A stretch of 64,000 bases of DNA from the NCBI GenBank assembly GCA_015680685.1, contig MNCI01011971.1, positions 358,846 through 422,845 on the forward strand, written 5' to 3'. This document shows, piece after piece, positions 11,906 through 23,695 of the stretch. Both the position numbers and the translations under genes were made by a program. The first letter of the stretch is position 1, and each line of letters starts with the position of its first letter. The DNA comes from Gnetum montanum. Taxonomy: Eukaryota; Streptophyta; Gnetopsida; Gnetales; Gnetaceae. Below the pieces are notes generated by a model that was given only the letters and a program-made list of their open reading frames with translations, ran no database searches and was not told where the DNA came from.

Positions 11906-12199
11906 CTACATCATACATCGCATCATTGCTTTGCAAGTTTTCATTATACATGATTACTACCAATAGGTGCCTCTTAACCAGGCTTTCATCTCATTTTGAC
12001 AGGTTAAGAAAAACATGGAAATTCATCGCAATCTCTCCATGCCTTTAGCCCTAGCAAGTCCACATGGCAAGCTCATGAGACAATTGAACCTAGACCTAAT
12101 CGACTGGGGGTCAACCACAGCTAGCACCATAGCGTCTTTAGAAGCAACCCCAGATTGGCCCAAGCATCTAGTCTAAACCCTAGATTTGGAGGTTGAGGA

Positions 12200-13790
12200 T
12201 GTAACTGAGGACCTATCATTGAGATACCTATGACCACGGCCAAGGGGGAGGTAAAAACATTAAAAATTAGCTCCCTCCTAGACGTGTAGATGCACGAAAA
12301 TGTAGCTAAAATTATGCAAGACAACATCAAAGTCTTCATGTGGTCATACAGTGAAATGCTGGGTTTAGACCCACGACTGATATAGCACAACATCGTCCTA
12401 GACCTGCACATGAAGGAATTCAAGTAGAAGGCTCAAAAAGTCAAACCAGAAATTACACTATCCATAAGGGAAAAAATCACCAAGCTATACAAAGCTAGTT
12501 TCATCCACACAGTTGATTATTTGGAGTGGGTGTCCAACATTGTCATAGTTTCCAAGAAAACAAGAGGAATACGAATCTGCATAAACTTCTAGGATCTGAA
12601 CAAAGAAACGATCAAGGATGACTTCCCACTTCTAAGCATTGATCAACTCATTGACAACACGGCTGGTCATGCTCTGTTATCCTTCATGAATGGCTTCTCT
12701 AGCTACAACCAAATTAGCATCAACCTAGAGCATCAGCTAACAACAACCTTCATGACCCCATGGGGGACCTTCTATTACCATTATGCCTTTACTAGAGAAA
12801 CCTACCAATGATCCATGACTTACATCTTCAGTGGTTACATCCTAGAAACACTAAATGACTACGTGGATGATATAGCAGTCAAGTCCAAAGGGGCAGCTAA
12901 TCACCTACGCGATCTAGGTGTAGTTCTTAATTGTTGTTAAATGCATGACTTATGCCTTAATCCTAAGAAGTGTGTCTTCGGTGAGAAAATCAAATGCATG
13001 TTAGAATTTGTGGTATCGGAGGTTGGAATAAGGGTGGACCCTGACAAAGTCAAGGCCATCATCAACCTAGAACCTCCTACAAACCTTATGGAGTTATGTT
13101 CCTTGCAAGGTAGGGTATAATTCATTTGAAGGTTTATAGCAAATTTGACTAATAAGTTACACCCCATGCAACATCTTCTAAAGAAAGGGATTGACTTTGA
13201 GTGGATAACCCAGTGTCAATGAGCCTTCGATGACTTAAGAAAAGAGCTTTCGCACCTCCCAACTATGCATCCACCACAAAGCGATAACCCTTTCTTCATC
13301 TACCTCACCACCTCCAACACATCTATCGTAGCACTGCTATGTCAGAAATGAGATGATGGATTTGAGATACCAATGTACTACCTGATTCATGCATTAATAT
13401 CACATGAGGCAAAATACAAAAAGGTAGAGAGGAATTGCCTTGCTTTAGTGTTTGCATTAAAAAATTGGAGGCACTACCTATTTCGCAGTACGATCAACAT
13501 CATTTGCAAAAGCAACATACTTTGGGCTATCACTAACAACCTATATGAAAGAAACAAGATAGCTCGATGGAAAGCAATAACTACGGAGTTCGACCTACAC
13601 CATGTAAGCTAATCGTCAACTAAGGGTCAACCCATAACAATGCAACTTGCGGCCTCACCCATCAACGACCACACAACCATAGACCCTGAATTCCCAAACG
13701 AACATGTTGGCATTATCAACATCATTCCATCACACCTAGAAGCTACTCTACACTTCAACGGCATTTCAACTGTGTGAGGAGGTAGCGTAG
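12200..13790 (+). pseudogene. T1 reverse transcriptase and RNase H
   Basis: Copies element RNA into DNA. Visible in frame 2: MWSYSEMLGLDPRLI, GIRICINF-DLNKETIKDDFPL, GFSSYNQISI, TTTFMTPWGTFYY, the catalytic YVDD (12860-12871), LCLNPKKCVFG, then the first RNase H with FFIYLTTSN, HYLFRS and the tether ITTEFDLHHVS. YVDD is intact, but at least eight in-frame stops are present (for example in INF-stop-DLN and TYQ-stop-SMTY). The frame stays coherent to about 14290. Confidence 0.88.
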
Positions 13791-14293
13791 CTTCCATCAT
13801 TACGTTCCCCTCTAGGGAAATGCACCCGTTTGCTTATCATTTTACATTCCCTTGCACCAACAATGTGGAAAGGTATGAGGGGCTACTCAGAGGCCTCTCT
13901 GCTACCCAAACACTACGCATAAAACACCTAGCAATCCACAGTGATTTGAAACTAGTTGTGAATCAAATCACCAAGGTGTATGCCTGCAAAGCTACGCACT
14001 TGCAACCCTACTATGACCTAGCAAAAATCTTGCTTAAGCAATTTGCAACAACAGATGTGTAACACATGCCAAGAAATGAAAACACCATGGTAGATGCCTT
14101 AGCCACCCTTGCATTAAACATTCCACCACACTCATTCACAAGTTTTCCAACCTCAATTGACGAATGTACCATGCTGATCACTCAGGAGGAACACGTGGCC
14201 TCTATTAGTGCTACAGATACCCAGGAGTGGTACGCTAACATTAAATCCTACCTGCAACATGATGAACCCCCAAGTGGACTAACATCTACTTAG
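13791..14293 (+). pseudogene. T1 second (archaeal-type) RNase H domain
   Basis: NNVERYEGLLRGLSATQTL, IHSDLKLVVNQITKVY, a YYDLAKILLKQF helix and HMPRNENTMVDALATLAL match the extra RNase H found in Tat-clade Ty3/gypsy elements after the normal RNase H. This domain is the best lineage marker here. One stop separates the last helix from HMPRN, and the first acidic strand is degraded (FNGIST where FDG would be expected). Confidence 0.8.
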
Positions 14294-15461
14294 AGAGATG
14301 TAATCTGAAAGTGCACCTGAAAATATACGCTCATGTGGAATGATGCCCTATGCCGACGTTCTTACGAAGGGATATTGCTGGCATGAGTGGCTAGATAGCA
14401 GGCGTAGAAGGTAGTTAATGAACTGCATGAGGGGTTGTGCTGTGGACATATAGCACATAGGGCTATGGCTAGAAAATATGATGCCTAGGGTACTATTGGC
14501 CTCACATGGAGCATGACTCCCTATCGAAAGTCAAGATGTGTGACACGTGCCAAAGATACGAAAATCTCATACACGTCTCACCTACAAACCTGCACCTAAC
14601 ACAAATCACATGGCCTTTCCAATGATGGGAACTAGACCTCATAGGACCTATCATGCCTAAATCCTCCACAGGGCATAGCTTCATTATCACTACCAATGAA
14701 TATTTTACTAAGTGGGTGGAAGCTATTCCCCTGAGAAAAATGATGTCTCAACAAATCTTCCATTTCATCCTAGATAACATTGTGATGAGGTTTGGGCTTC
14801 TATTGACTATTATAACTAAAAATGGGCCACAATTTAGTAGTACAGAAACTTGAACCTTTTGTAGCAACCTAGGCATCAAGTAATCATTCTCTTCCCCATA
14901 CTACCCGTAAGTGAATGGATAGGTGGAGGCTACAAATAAGTCCACCATCGACTTGTTGAAGTGAATGCTTGGCAACAGCAAGAGGCGGTGGCATGAGGAA
15001 ATCCTCTACATTTTATGGGCCTACAAAACAACATGCAGAATCGTGACAAGTAATACTCCTTACAACCTTATTTACATATTTGAGATTGTGTTGCCTCTTG
15101 AGTTGCAGGTACCATCACTCTGGATGATCCTCTCAGATGTCGTGAGTGAAGCCTAGAACAATGAGTCATGGATCATCGACCTCGACTAAGTAGAGGAGGA
15201 GCACACGTAGACGCTAAGTTGCATAGACCGCTACCAGAGCAAGAAACAACAAATACACCATGCAGACCTGCATCGATGGCCTATGCAGAAGGGAGACCTC
15301 ATCCTCAAGGCTATCTGTGAGCATGTGAGAAAATTCTCAGCCAACTGGAAAGGCCCTTACATGGTCACTAAAGCCTTTGGGAATGGAGCCTTCAAGCTGG
15401 CGGATATGGATGGCAACGAGTTCACCAACCTGGTGAATCACTCATACCTCAAGCCATACTA
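14294..15461 (+). pseudogene. T1 integrase
   Basis: Inserts the element cDNA. The zinc-binding part is damaged but the second half shows CDTCQRYENL; the core reads WELDLIGPIMP, GHSFIITTNEYFTKWVEAIPLRK, IVMRFGLLLTIITKNGPQF and VEATNKSTI; the C-terminal GPY-type module reads NWKGPYMVTKAF, GAFKLADMDG and ends HSYLKPY at 15461. The frame shifts relative to RNase H near 14300-14650, and several TAG stops occur. Confidence 0.85.
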
Positions 15462-15469
15462 AATTTGAA

Positions 15470-15885
15470 GCATGAAGATAATGAGTAGCATCTGCTACGA
15501 TGATAAACTAGCAATAGCAATGAGCAACATCCGCTACGTCAATAAACTGGCAACATTAAGTAGCGTCCACAATGATGTTAAACTAGCGGCATCGAGCATT
15601 GTCCGCTACGACGATAAACTGGCAATCGCAACAAGCAGCATCCACTACGACATTAAATTGGCGACACCACTAAGAAGCATCTACTACGATGTTACATTGG
15701 TGACAACTATCCACTACAATGTAAAATTGGTAAAGCTAGTCTGCTATGACTATAAACTAGCAAGGCACATCCGCTATGATGTTAAACTAGCATGTACGGC
15801 CTGCTCGAATCTTAATCTAGCATAGCGGTCCATTGGGACTCTAAACCAGCACACGGTCTACCAAGACCTTAAACTGGGTTCACTT
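15470..15885 (+). repeat. Array 3 of T1, ~36-39-bp units with core TAAACTAGCA
   Basis: About ten to eleven imperfect units such as ATCCGCTACGA-GATAAACTAGCAA. The array begins about ten bases after the integrase stop. It shares the AAACTAGC core with arrays 1 and 2 and also contains GCTACG words like those of the LTR. Confidence 0.75.
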
Positions 15886-16930
15886 CACGTCCCTAGCATG
15901 CATCTACGAGAAGTACACATTGAACGAGCATGCATAGTCCCAACGTGGGGGTGGGATGTCGTAGCTCCATAACGTAGTTCATGACATAATGGAAACACGA
16001 TCTAGAACACACACAACGCCACCACCCTGGCATCATACTGATCCTCCAGAGATGTTGTATGGCATCACATTGGCCCTCTGGACCTATCGTTGACACGGCC
16101 CACCACCCTGACAATAGTTCCTTGGCCAGTGCCCGTAGCTGGAGTTCTAGTGGTATTGTGGCACAACAACAATATTTTCATCCTCCAGCCCCCTACCAAT
16201 TCCTTGGCTCAAAAAAAATTTAGGTATGTGGTAACTGATCCCATAGCTGAACTGAGAATGCATGCCTTTGGTAGGGATTCCAAAGCATCTACACTCACAG
16301 CAACCCCCTTCGAGGCTAGTTCCTCCACGCCGGTGCTGCCAAGGCCACTGTTGGCCTTCCTACTTTGGACATCATGCACCAGCACGGGTGTCCAAGAGCT
16401 TCAACAATGTCTATAGCAAGTGATACCTTTGCCCTTACTTCGCATCATGGCTATTTTGCTCTCCGTCGTGCTTACAGGGTGCAACCAAAAGTACAACTTT
16501 CCACAGTAGCAAATACTACAGTTTGCAAAGTGAGTGCCTCGACTAGCTTGGCTACATCAGGGTGCAAGTTCCATGACATGCATAACACAGCTCGTTGCAT
16601 GGGATGCATCTATAGGTAGGTTAAAACCCCACCCAGATGTAATGTAGCTCATCTTGGGAGAGAAACACCTTTCCTACAGAGGGTCAAAGGCCAGTGAAGG
16701 TAAAGATAAAAACTTGAATAAGTCCCTCATGAGCACTCCAACGAGGGACTTTGCTAAACTTCATCTTTACCCTTCTTCTGAACCTCCTTCCTCTCTACTT
16801 TGTCCTTTCACTCTCAAGTGTAGTTGAGCGACATCTTGATGATCACCGAGCGGCATTGATAGCATCACTCCTTCCATGGTATTTCATTTTCTTTGTCAAC
16901 GTCTCTCAAGCCCATCCTCCAGACATCGAT
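15886..16930 (+). other. T1 region between array 3 and the polypurine tract
   Basis: About 1 kb with short ORFs in several frames (for example 16090-16416 and 16365-16619) and no recognisable domain. There is no counterpart elsewhere in the window, because T2 has lost this part. Confidence 0.4.
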
Positions 16931-16943
16931 AAAGAGGGGCCAA
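16931..16943 (+). promoter_or_regulatory. T1 polypurine tract
   Basis: AAAGAGGGGCCAA directly before the right LTR. A purine run at this spot primes plus-strand DNA synthesis in LTR retrotransposons. Confidence 0.7.
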
Positions 16944-18535
16944 TGAAACACCCTAAAATTCGAAGGCATGCTTACTTCACTAGGCCTTTGCAATTCACGC
17001 AACATCATAGCAGTTCTTCAGGAGATGGATGCTCTAATGTTCAGACTATCTGCTTCAGCAAGTTTTCTAAATCAAGGAGTTTCGCTACTCTACGCTACGC
17101 TATGTAGCGTAGCAAACTTCATAAGAAATTTGCAGGAGCGCAGTGCTATGCTATGGTGTGCTACGCAGTATAGCATAGCATAGTAAAAGCTAGACAATCA
17201 ATCCCCTCGCCTGACTTCAAGTCCTTTGACAATGTCTCCTTCTGTCAGAAAGTGGCGAAGTTGGCAAAAATCAGGTCATGTCTACTACTACACTACGCTA
17301 AGCTACATGGTGCAGCGAGGCATAGAAATTCTACAGAAGTGACAGAAGGCATCCCAAAGCGCAGGATCAGCAAGTTTGCACGCTTCGTAGTGCAAAAGGA
17401 AAATCTTGTAGATCGACAAAATTTTTGCAAATAAGGACAGTTGCTACGCTATAATATGCTACATAGTGTAGAAAATCTACGATATACAGCAAGAGAAAAC
17501 ACAAATTATTTGCTTCAAACTGGTAGCTACACTATGTTGCATAGTTTAGCACAGCGTAACAAGATGCTACGCCATGCCAAACATGCTACACTACAAGGAA
17601 TAGCAAAATGTGGAAGGAAGTTCCGCGACAACAATGCACTTCACCTAATTGCATCATCACTCTGATAGCAAAATTACGATGTGGCAATTTCATAATTATG
17701 GCATGGTAGGCTCACCCAATGGTCATGCAGGCATGTGCAACATAGACAAGTTAGTGCAAGTCCAGGGCATGTGGCATCCAAATCAGATCTTTCACGTGCC
17801 CTCGGTCCTATAAATACCCCAATGAGTGATGCTTTAAGGGTCTCTTCTTTTTGAACGTTTCGATCCAAGGGACATCCTTTGCAACTTTCCAATCCCCAAT
17901 CTATTTTCTTAGCAATTTGGTCAACTAACCGTCTGGTTGGCTGACAAGATGAAAGCTGGCATTGTAATCTCAAGCATTATAAGCTTTCTGTTTGACCTTG
18001 TAAACAGTTAGCGCTTTCAGTTGGCATCATGTGCTATTCTTTTCTACCACCTTGGTAGCACTTTGCATTGTTGACAACTGAGCCCACATTAAAATTCACA
18101 GCCGTCTCGTTCTACATGTCTTGGTTACTCTCAAGATCTTTGCACTTCCCAGCGCTGTGCAACCAATTGTATCCATCTTGACAAAGCGAGGTCATAGCTT
18201 CAAAGAGGTGCATTTTTCTAACTGCATTTTACATTATCTCCTATTTACTATTGAATTTTACATTGTTTATTATTTACTCTATTGCATTTTACACTGTCTT
18301 CTGTTTCCTCTACATTTAAGCATTACTTTGGACTATAAGTCTCGTTTCAAATTATATGTTGCAAAAGGTTATATTAACACCTACTAAGTCCTTGTCTGAT
18401 CGACCAGACCATTCAAGGTGCCCCGTTTCCATCCCAATCTAGCACAACTCTCCCATGAAAATGGCATTAATACTTTCTACAGCCGACGGCCCCTCAACAT
18501 TTTTTTTCCAGCCACCGATGTTTTCGGTCGCTACA
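16944..18535 (+). repeat. T1 3' LTR
   Basis: Starts TGAAACACCC, ends GGTCGCTACA and is followed by the AGTAA duplication. TATA box TATAAATA at 17809-17816. It carries the same TGCTACGCTA/TAGCGTAGCA palindrome cluster as the left LTR (about 17085-17180, 17280-17330, 17440-17600). Confidence 0.92.
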
Positions 18536-18540
18536 AGTAA
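18536..18540. repeat. Target-site duplication of T1, right copy (AGTAA)
   Basis: Identical to 675-679. Confidence 0.9.
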
Positions 18541-18692
18541 GATTGTAACATGGGAAATAAGGGTCATAAAAGGTAGTTTGGGGTGGAAAAAGGTAGAATG
18601 ATGCCATATGATGTAGAATAATGTTGAACTAGGGTAAATTAAGGATAAAACCATGCAAAAATGATACAAAATGATGTTCAAATGACAACAAA
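18541..18692. other. A/G-rich strip between T1 and an Athila-type LTR
   Basis: Purine-rich, with repeated words such as AAAGGTAG and AATGATG. Bases 18680-18692 could be a decayed primer site in reverse, but only about 8 of 13 positions agree with the good copy at 52706. No gene. Confidence 0.35.
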
Positions 18693-19610
18693 TGATGAGC
18701 AGTGAGGTGCCCCTATGCCCAACCATACGAATCACAAGAATTCATGAACAATTCGATTAAATTCCATGGAATTTACCATTTTGGGTGCACTAGTCTTCTA
18801 GGAAGTGAACCTTACCTTAACGTTAATCATTGTCTTCGAAATTACACTTATGATGTACACTAGTCTGATTAAGTGTAACTAAGATATCTGATTTTTCTTG
18901 TTTTGTATTTTATGATTTTGGTGCTCAAAGGAAGATAAAAGTGATTGGATTAACTAATTTTAATTAACTAAGTAACTAGCATCTAACAAATCCTAACATA
19001 AGCATCTGATCCCTCTTTCTATACAAGTCTTGAACCCACATATCCACTACTAGGCAACCAAGTGCTACGCTACTATGCATACCAAGCAATAATACTACTA
19101 GGATTACCAAGCGAATATGTGTTATGCTCAAACTGGTCATATTTATGAATGTAATCTATCTTGCTTAATTACCTCATTAACTTAATTTATGGAAAAAATT
19201 TAATATATACTTAGAAGAATTTAACAAATAATTGAGAACATTAAATGCATAAATAAAATATTTTACCTATACAAAGTGTTGTAAAATTTATCAAAAAGCT
19301 CATCTTTATTACTACACACACTATCATGATCAGGTACAACAATGCTCAAATAAAGATTTGTACACTCAATCACTCCTGTTGTAAGCACTCGTGAGAAAAA
19401 TTCTAACTTTTAAATGGAAAAACCACAAGAGCTTCACTACAACTACAATCTCTCATCCCATAAATGTGACTGGTAGGCATGTATTTATAACTGAAAACTG
19501 ACACTACGTCGATGGGGCCTCATCAATAAGGACTAGTTGATGAAGCCTTGATAATGCAACTAATTGAACGTGACTCATCATACTCCCACAACTAAATGAA
19601 AACTCATCCT
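18693..19610 (-). repeat. Athila-type LTR, minus orientation (right end approximate)
   Basis: The plus strand starts TGATGAGCAGTGAGGTGCCC, with CCCCTATGCCCAACCATACGAATCAC, and matches the LTRs at 45215 and 56139 along most of its length, including the CTCATCTTTATT and GAGCTTC words. In reverse it has a TATA box (19492-19499). Upstream of that box is TACGTCGATGGGGCC, the same GTCGA-type motif as in the other copies. Confidence 0.75.
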
Positions 19611-19657
19611 TGAGTTCTTTTACAAAATTGGGAAGGTATGGGATTATTGATTAAATT

Positions 19658-19751
19658 TTTGCAAAGAAAATAAATTGACTGACTTGACAAAAAATGGAGT
19701 ACCNCTTTGCAAAGAAAATAAATTGACTGACTTGACAAAAAATGGAGTACC
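19658..19751. other. Single-N assembly gap flanked by an exact 46-bp duplication
   Basis: N at 19704. Bases 19658-19703 and 19706-19751 are identical (46 bp, starting TTTGCAAAG and ending GGAGTACC). This looks like two overlapping contig ends that were not merged, not a biological repeat. Confidence 0.85.
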
Positions 19752-19759
19752 CAAGTGTA

Positions 19760-21190
19760 TGGATCAACACATTATAAAATAATGATGGTGTTTAGGACAT
19801 AAAATTGAATACCATGATACAACTCTTCAAAATTAGACAACATGTTCCTTGATGGTATGAAATTGGATGGATAAGATCATATAGTCCAAAGTGGTGGCGG
19901 CTCCTAAGGCTTCAAGGGACCTTCACCGACTTCATGCATGGATAGTAGTCAAGGTGGTTGCAGCTATCTTGCTACTATTGCAACTTTAGGCAAGAGGCGA
20001 AAAGCATCTATTAGTGCTTTCATTTTCTCTTTCTTGCTTCTAGGATCATGCACTGTCCATGTAACTTTGGCAATGTCGGTTGGCATCGACACATCCCAGG
20101 GACATGGGATTGTTAGAAATAACTCCTTTTCATTAATAAACCAAGTAGTGAACTATTTGTGTTCAATGTCGAACACCCTAACTATGTCCTTTAGCTCCTA
20201 GTATTCATTCATCTGTTTGGCTAGGTTCTCAATGATTCATCATTGATCTTTGAATCATGCTTTGAGAACTTTGGGTTTAAGGTTTGCAGTCTCAAGCTTC
20301 TACTTAGCATCTTTGTGGTGGTTGAACTCAGCCTTGTATAATAGATATGAGTTAGCCACTTGCTTTTTTAACTTTAATCATTGTTTTCTAGTAGTCAACA
20401 TTGCCAGGTTTGTATAATGGAGATTGGCCAACTCCATATATTATATCATTTCCTCAATTTGCAACTCCTTTAAGTGGATCTTCACTTTGTTGTAGGTGTT
20501 GATCCCATCAACAATGGATTGCTAGAATTCTCTGCCTTGTTGGAGTTGCTATAGGGCTTCATTCATTTATTTTTTCACCATCTAAATGTGTTTTTTGTTA
20601 ACTTCATTTTGCAGGTCAACCTAGTCTCTATAGTGATTCTTCACCTTTTCAAACTTGAAGACCTCATTCTTCCAGGTGGTGATCTCGATGCTAGACTTCT
20701 AGTGCAAGGAATACTATTTTTGCATTGATATATTTTGATTTTCTATGACCAATCTCCTCAATTTAGTGTTCACCTTGGCAATTTGCTCTTGTTTTTGATG
20801 AATAAATTCTTACATTTGGTCCTTCTAAGCATCAACATTGCGCAAGCGATAATTCTCTGTAGTTAAGATCTCGTTCTCCTAGCGCATCTATGTCAAGTCC
20901 TTTTGAATTGAATATGTTTTTTTTTAGCTATGGACTAGTTGAAGATGGTTGTCACTTTCTCCTCCTTAGCCTTTTAGAATCTTTCATGAAGCTATTTGAA
21001 AGCTTTTTCTCTTGTTACTGTTGGGCTAAGAATTACAAAATCAATAAGTCAAGCACATAGTTTGGAAATCTCCAAAGCCAAGCATTGATTTCATTTCTAG
21101 GTCATTTTGCATTTCCCCTGTAAAATAATGCAATTTCCCCTTGCATTTAGTATCTTTAACTAGGTTGTAGTGATTTCTTTCAAAAAATCA
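19760..21190 (-). pseudogene. ORF-Y copy 1, 3' part of a coiled-coil ORF next to an Athila-type LTR
   Basis: Aligns with the 3' half of ORF-Y copy 2 (57066 to about 58330), including GATGGTGTTTAGGAC versus GGTGGTGTTTGGAGAC close to the LTR and the GTTAGCCACTTGC region. Read on the minus strand it gives helical, Lys/Glu/Gln-rich text broken by many stops. It ends at the LTR-like block starting at 21199. Function unknown. Confidence 0.5.
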
Positions 21191-21198
21191 AAGATATC

Positions 21199-22950
21199 TG
21201 AAACACCACAAAATTTCAGCTTTAACATTTTGAAATAAGAAAGACTCAAGCCCCTTTTGGCATTTAGGAGGAAAAACTTGAATAAGGCATGGAACTCACG
21301 CCCAGCTTGCTCAAGCCAGCTTGCGCATGTAGCCAACCTAGCTTTCCCTCAACATGACCAACCCTGACAACTTCCAAATTAGGTCAAAATAATCCTAATT
21401 TGAATGGGAAAGATCCCCTTGGGGCCCATTAATGACTACACCAAGTTTCACCATCCGGAACCCAATATTTCAAGTCAGAATCACATGAATCTTGCTACTC
21501 ACGCTGAGGTCATGCTGAAGTCACGTTGCCCAGTGTGTGTACAGTGTGAGTACAGCTTGACCAAATTTCAAAGCCTTAAAACCAAGTCCAAATAGTCTAA
21601 ATTTGAGCACACAGACTCCCCTTGAGCTTCATTGATGTTCATTGCAGCTCTCAACCTCCAGAACCTCAAAAATTAAGCTCAAAATCACATAATTTGTTTA
21701 CTCATGCCCAAGTCATGCTAGGGTCATGCTGGGGTCACACTGGAGCACCAGCCCAATATGACCAAATAAAAACACGTTAAATCAAGCAGTCCTAAGTACA
21801 ATTTTCAGCATCAACTCAACCCCCAAGGACAGGCAACAGTTCTACTTGTTCACAAGCTCTAGAAAATCAAAATTTGGGCATGAAACATGAAATTTTGACT
21901 TGGTCATGCTGAGGTCACGCTGAAAGCGTGAGCCCAGCATGACCTATCAAAATTGGCTGAAATCAACATAAGAACCAACTCAAATTTAGCATCTAGTCCA
22001 CCATGGATAACAGACAATAGTTTTACTTCAAAGAATAGGCATCAGAGGTCAAGATACAACTCAAAATGTGTCACTTCTAGTTGGTCACATTGAGGTCACG
22101 CTGAGGTTACACTGGCAACATGAGCCTAGCGTGAGCACTAGTCACGACCAAGAAAAAGCACTTTCAATGCATGCTAAGGACATGTCAGGACCAAATCAAC
22201 TCACACTAGGAGACTTGGTGAAGTAGAGAAGCCTCAAACAACCACCGAACCACTCAAATTGACACCCTACAGTAGTTGATTGAAGAGACCATGATGTTTC
22301 AAGTGAGCCAAGGTCAATCCCCCTTGGAATTCATTATAAATTTTCATTGTAAGCTTCACCATTTGTGAGCTTGTCAAGCTCTTACGATACTTCCATGAGC
22401 GTAAGCTAACTTGCATTGTAAGATACAGTTCACCTGGTCTAGAATGTAATCTACCTATGTACACCTATCACGCGATCCATTTTTCATGGATCTCACAGCC
22501 ATTGACCTCATTCATGAATGCTAATCTTCAGCCTAGAAAAATGTATAAATACCCTATTCATTGACATAAATGAGGTTGGAAAAATTTTGCAAAAAAAACC
22601 AGTAATCCTGAGCCCGAACGCACCTGATTCCCAGTGCCTACAAAAACCACACATCGGAGCTTAACATCTAACTTGTAATCTAGACACGGAACTACGTTTT
22701 GATAGGTGCACATTTTGTTAATTGATACAACACAGTTTGATTTTTCCTTTCATTGTGCTATTCTAGTTCATTGTCTACATTATTCCATTTTATTGCATGT
22801 TTCTGCAATACATTCTCTTTACGTTTACATGCTATATTTCACGTTTATGTTTCATTGCATTACACTCTTCGTTTTACATTTCGCAATGATAACCCCATCG
22901 CAAGTCATAGCGTATGCTTGGGGAAGTCCTTAGTTGATCTACATGCAGAC
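21199..22950 (+). repeat. LTR-like block with ~195-bp internal repeats (right end uncertain)
   Basis: Begins TGAAACACCACAAAATTTCA, like the Tat LTR start TGAAACACCCTAAAATTTGA. A TATA box (TATAAATACCC, 22544-22554) lies 1.35 kb on, much as in the T1 LTR. Between them, near 21320, 21520, 21720, 21910 and 22095, a degenerate unit carries GTCATGCTGAGGTCACGCTG-like text. I read it as the LTR of a different Tat-related family, perhaps solo. I could not find its 3' end or a target duplication. Confidence 0.5.
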
Positions 22951-23279
22951 CAACCAAGGCACTATGCCTTCGTTTTTCCAGCTTGCCCTCACGTGAAGGC
23001 AGGGTCATCTGTGTCTCTCCGAAGATCTTTTGGTGTACATTTTCTTCTAGCCTTACACCGATGATTTTGGACAGTACACTCACTATGTGGACTATTAAGG
23101 TTAGAGGTAAAGAAATATTGTGATGCATTGCCATTCTTTCTTAACCTACCACAATGAGATAAATGCCAAGTCAAGGGATACCTATTTGTATAGCTATGGT
23201 GCATAGTAAACACTTGTAAAGTAGCAATGATGAAATATGCAAACATTAAATAATTGTGAACTATGATATAGAGTTTGTA

Positions 23280-23560
23280 GTTTGCTAGTTTAAGGTCGTA
23301 GTGGACCTTCTGAAATGCAAAAATTGGAAACTACTAGTTTAAGGTCTTTGCAAACAACTAATGGGTTATGCCAAAAGTATTAGTTTAAGTTCTTTGTAGA
23401 TTGCTAACAAGCTATTCTAGCGAAGCCAAAAAGTATTAGTTTAAGGTCTTTGTGAACCGCTAATGAAATTGAATCTATGCGTCAGAACTGCTAGTTTAGG
23501 GTCTTTTGCGGACTGCTTGTAAGTTGTATCTTGCGAAATCAAATCTCTAGTTTGAGGTGG
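23280..23560 (+). repeat. Array 2 of T2, CTAGTTTAAGGTC units
   Basis: Five to six units of about 55-60 bp, each with CTAGTTTAAGGTC(T/G)T and TTGTGGAC-like text (near 23286, 23336, 23384, 23437, 23500, 23548). It is the reverse complement of the T1 array at 11660 and lies upstream of the antisense promoter. Confidence 0.75.
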
Positions 23561-23695
23561 GTTGAAGTTTTTAGTTGGGCCCACCCAACATGATGCAAAT
23601 AGTGCTGCTACACTATGACATGAGTGCTACGCTGTATGGAACATCCCACATTAATCGGGTAGAGAAAATGGTAAGTTTCTTTTCACTGTAATGGT

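Larger units (their letters stand above)
680..18535 (+). mobile_element. T1: complete but decayed Tat-lineage Ty3/gypsy element with an internal antisense gene
   Basis: A 17,856-bp element bounded by LTRs of 1557 and 1592 bp that start TGAAACACCC and end GCTACA, with an exact AGTAA target duplication. Internal order on the plus strand: primer-site region, gag with a Tat-type zinc knuckle, protease, a tandem array, a ~4.4-kb gene on the opposite strand, a second array, RT with intact YVDD, RNase H, a second (archaeal-type) RNase H, integrase with a GPY-type end, a third array, a polypurine tract and the right LTR. The double RNase H and NC motif place it in the Tat clade, whose members (for example Ogre) are unusually long. 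The first ~165 bases of the two LTRs differ at about 19 sites, nearly all transitions, so the insertion is old. Every sense ORF is interrupted. Confidence 0.92.

Noticed and set aside
15472-15825. 117-codon ORF after integrase as an extra retroelement gene
   Set aside because: It is the in-phase reading of tandem array 3, with a repetitive YDDKLA-type product.
22700-23070. Host gene exon in short ORFs near the left end of T2
   Set aside because: The ORFs overlap in several frames, and at least 23040-23170 matches the T1 pre-RT region in reverse.
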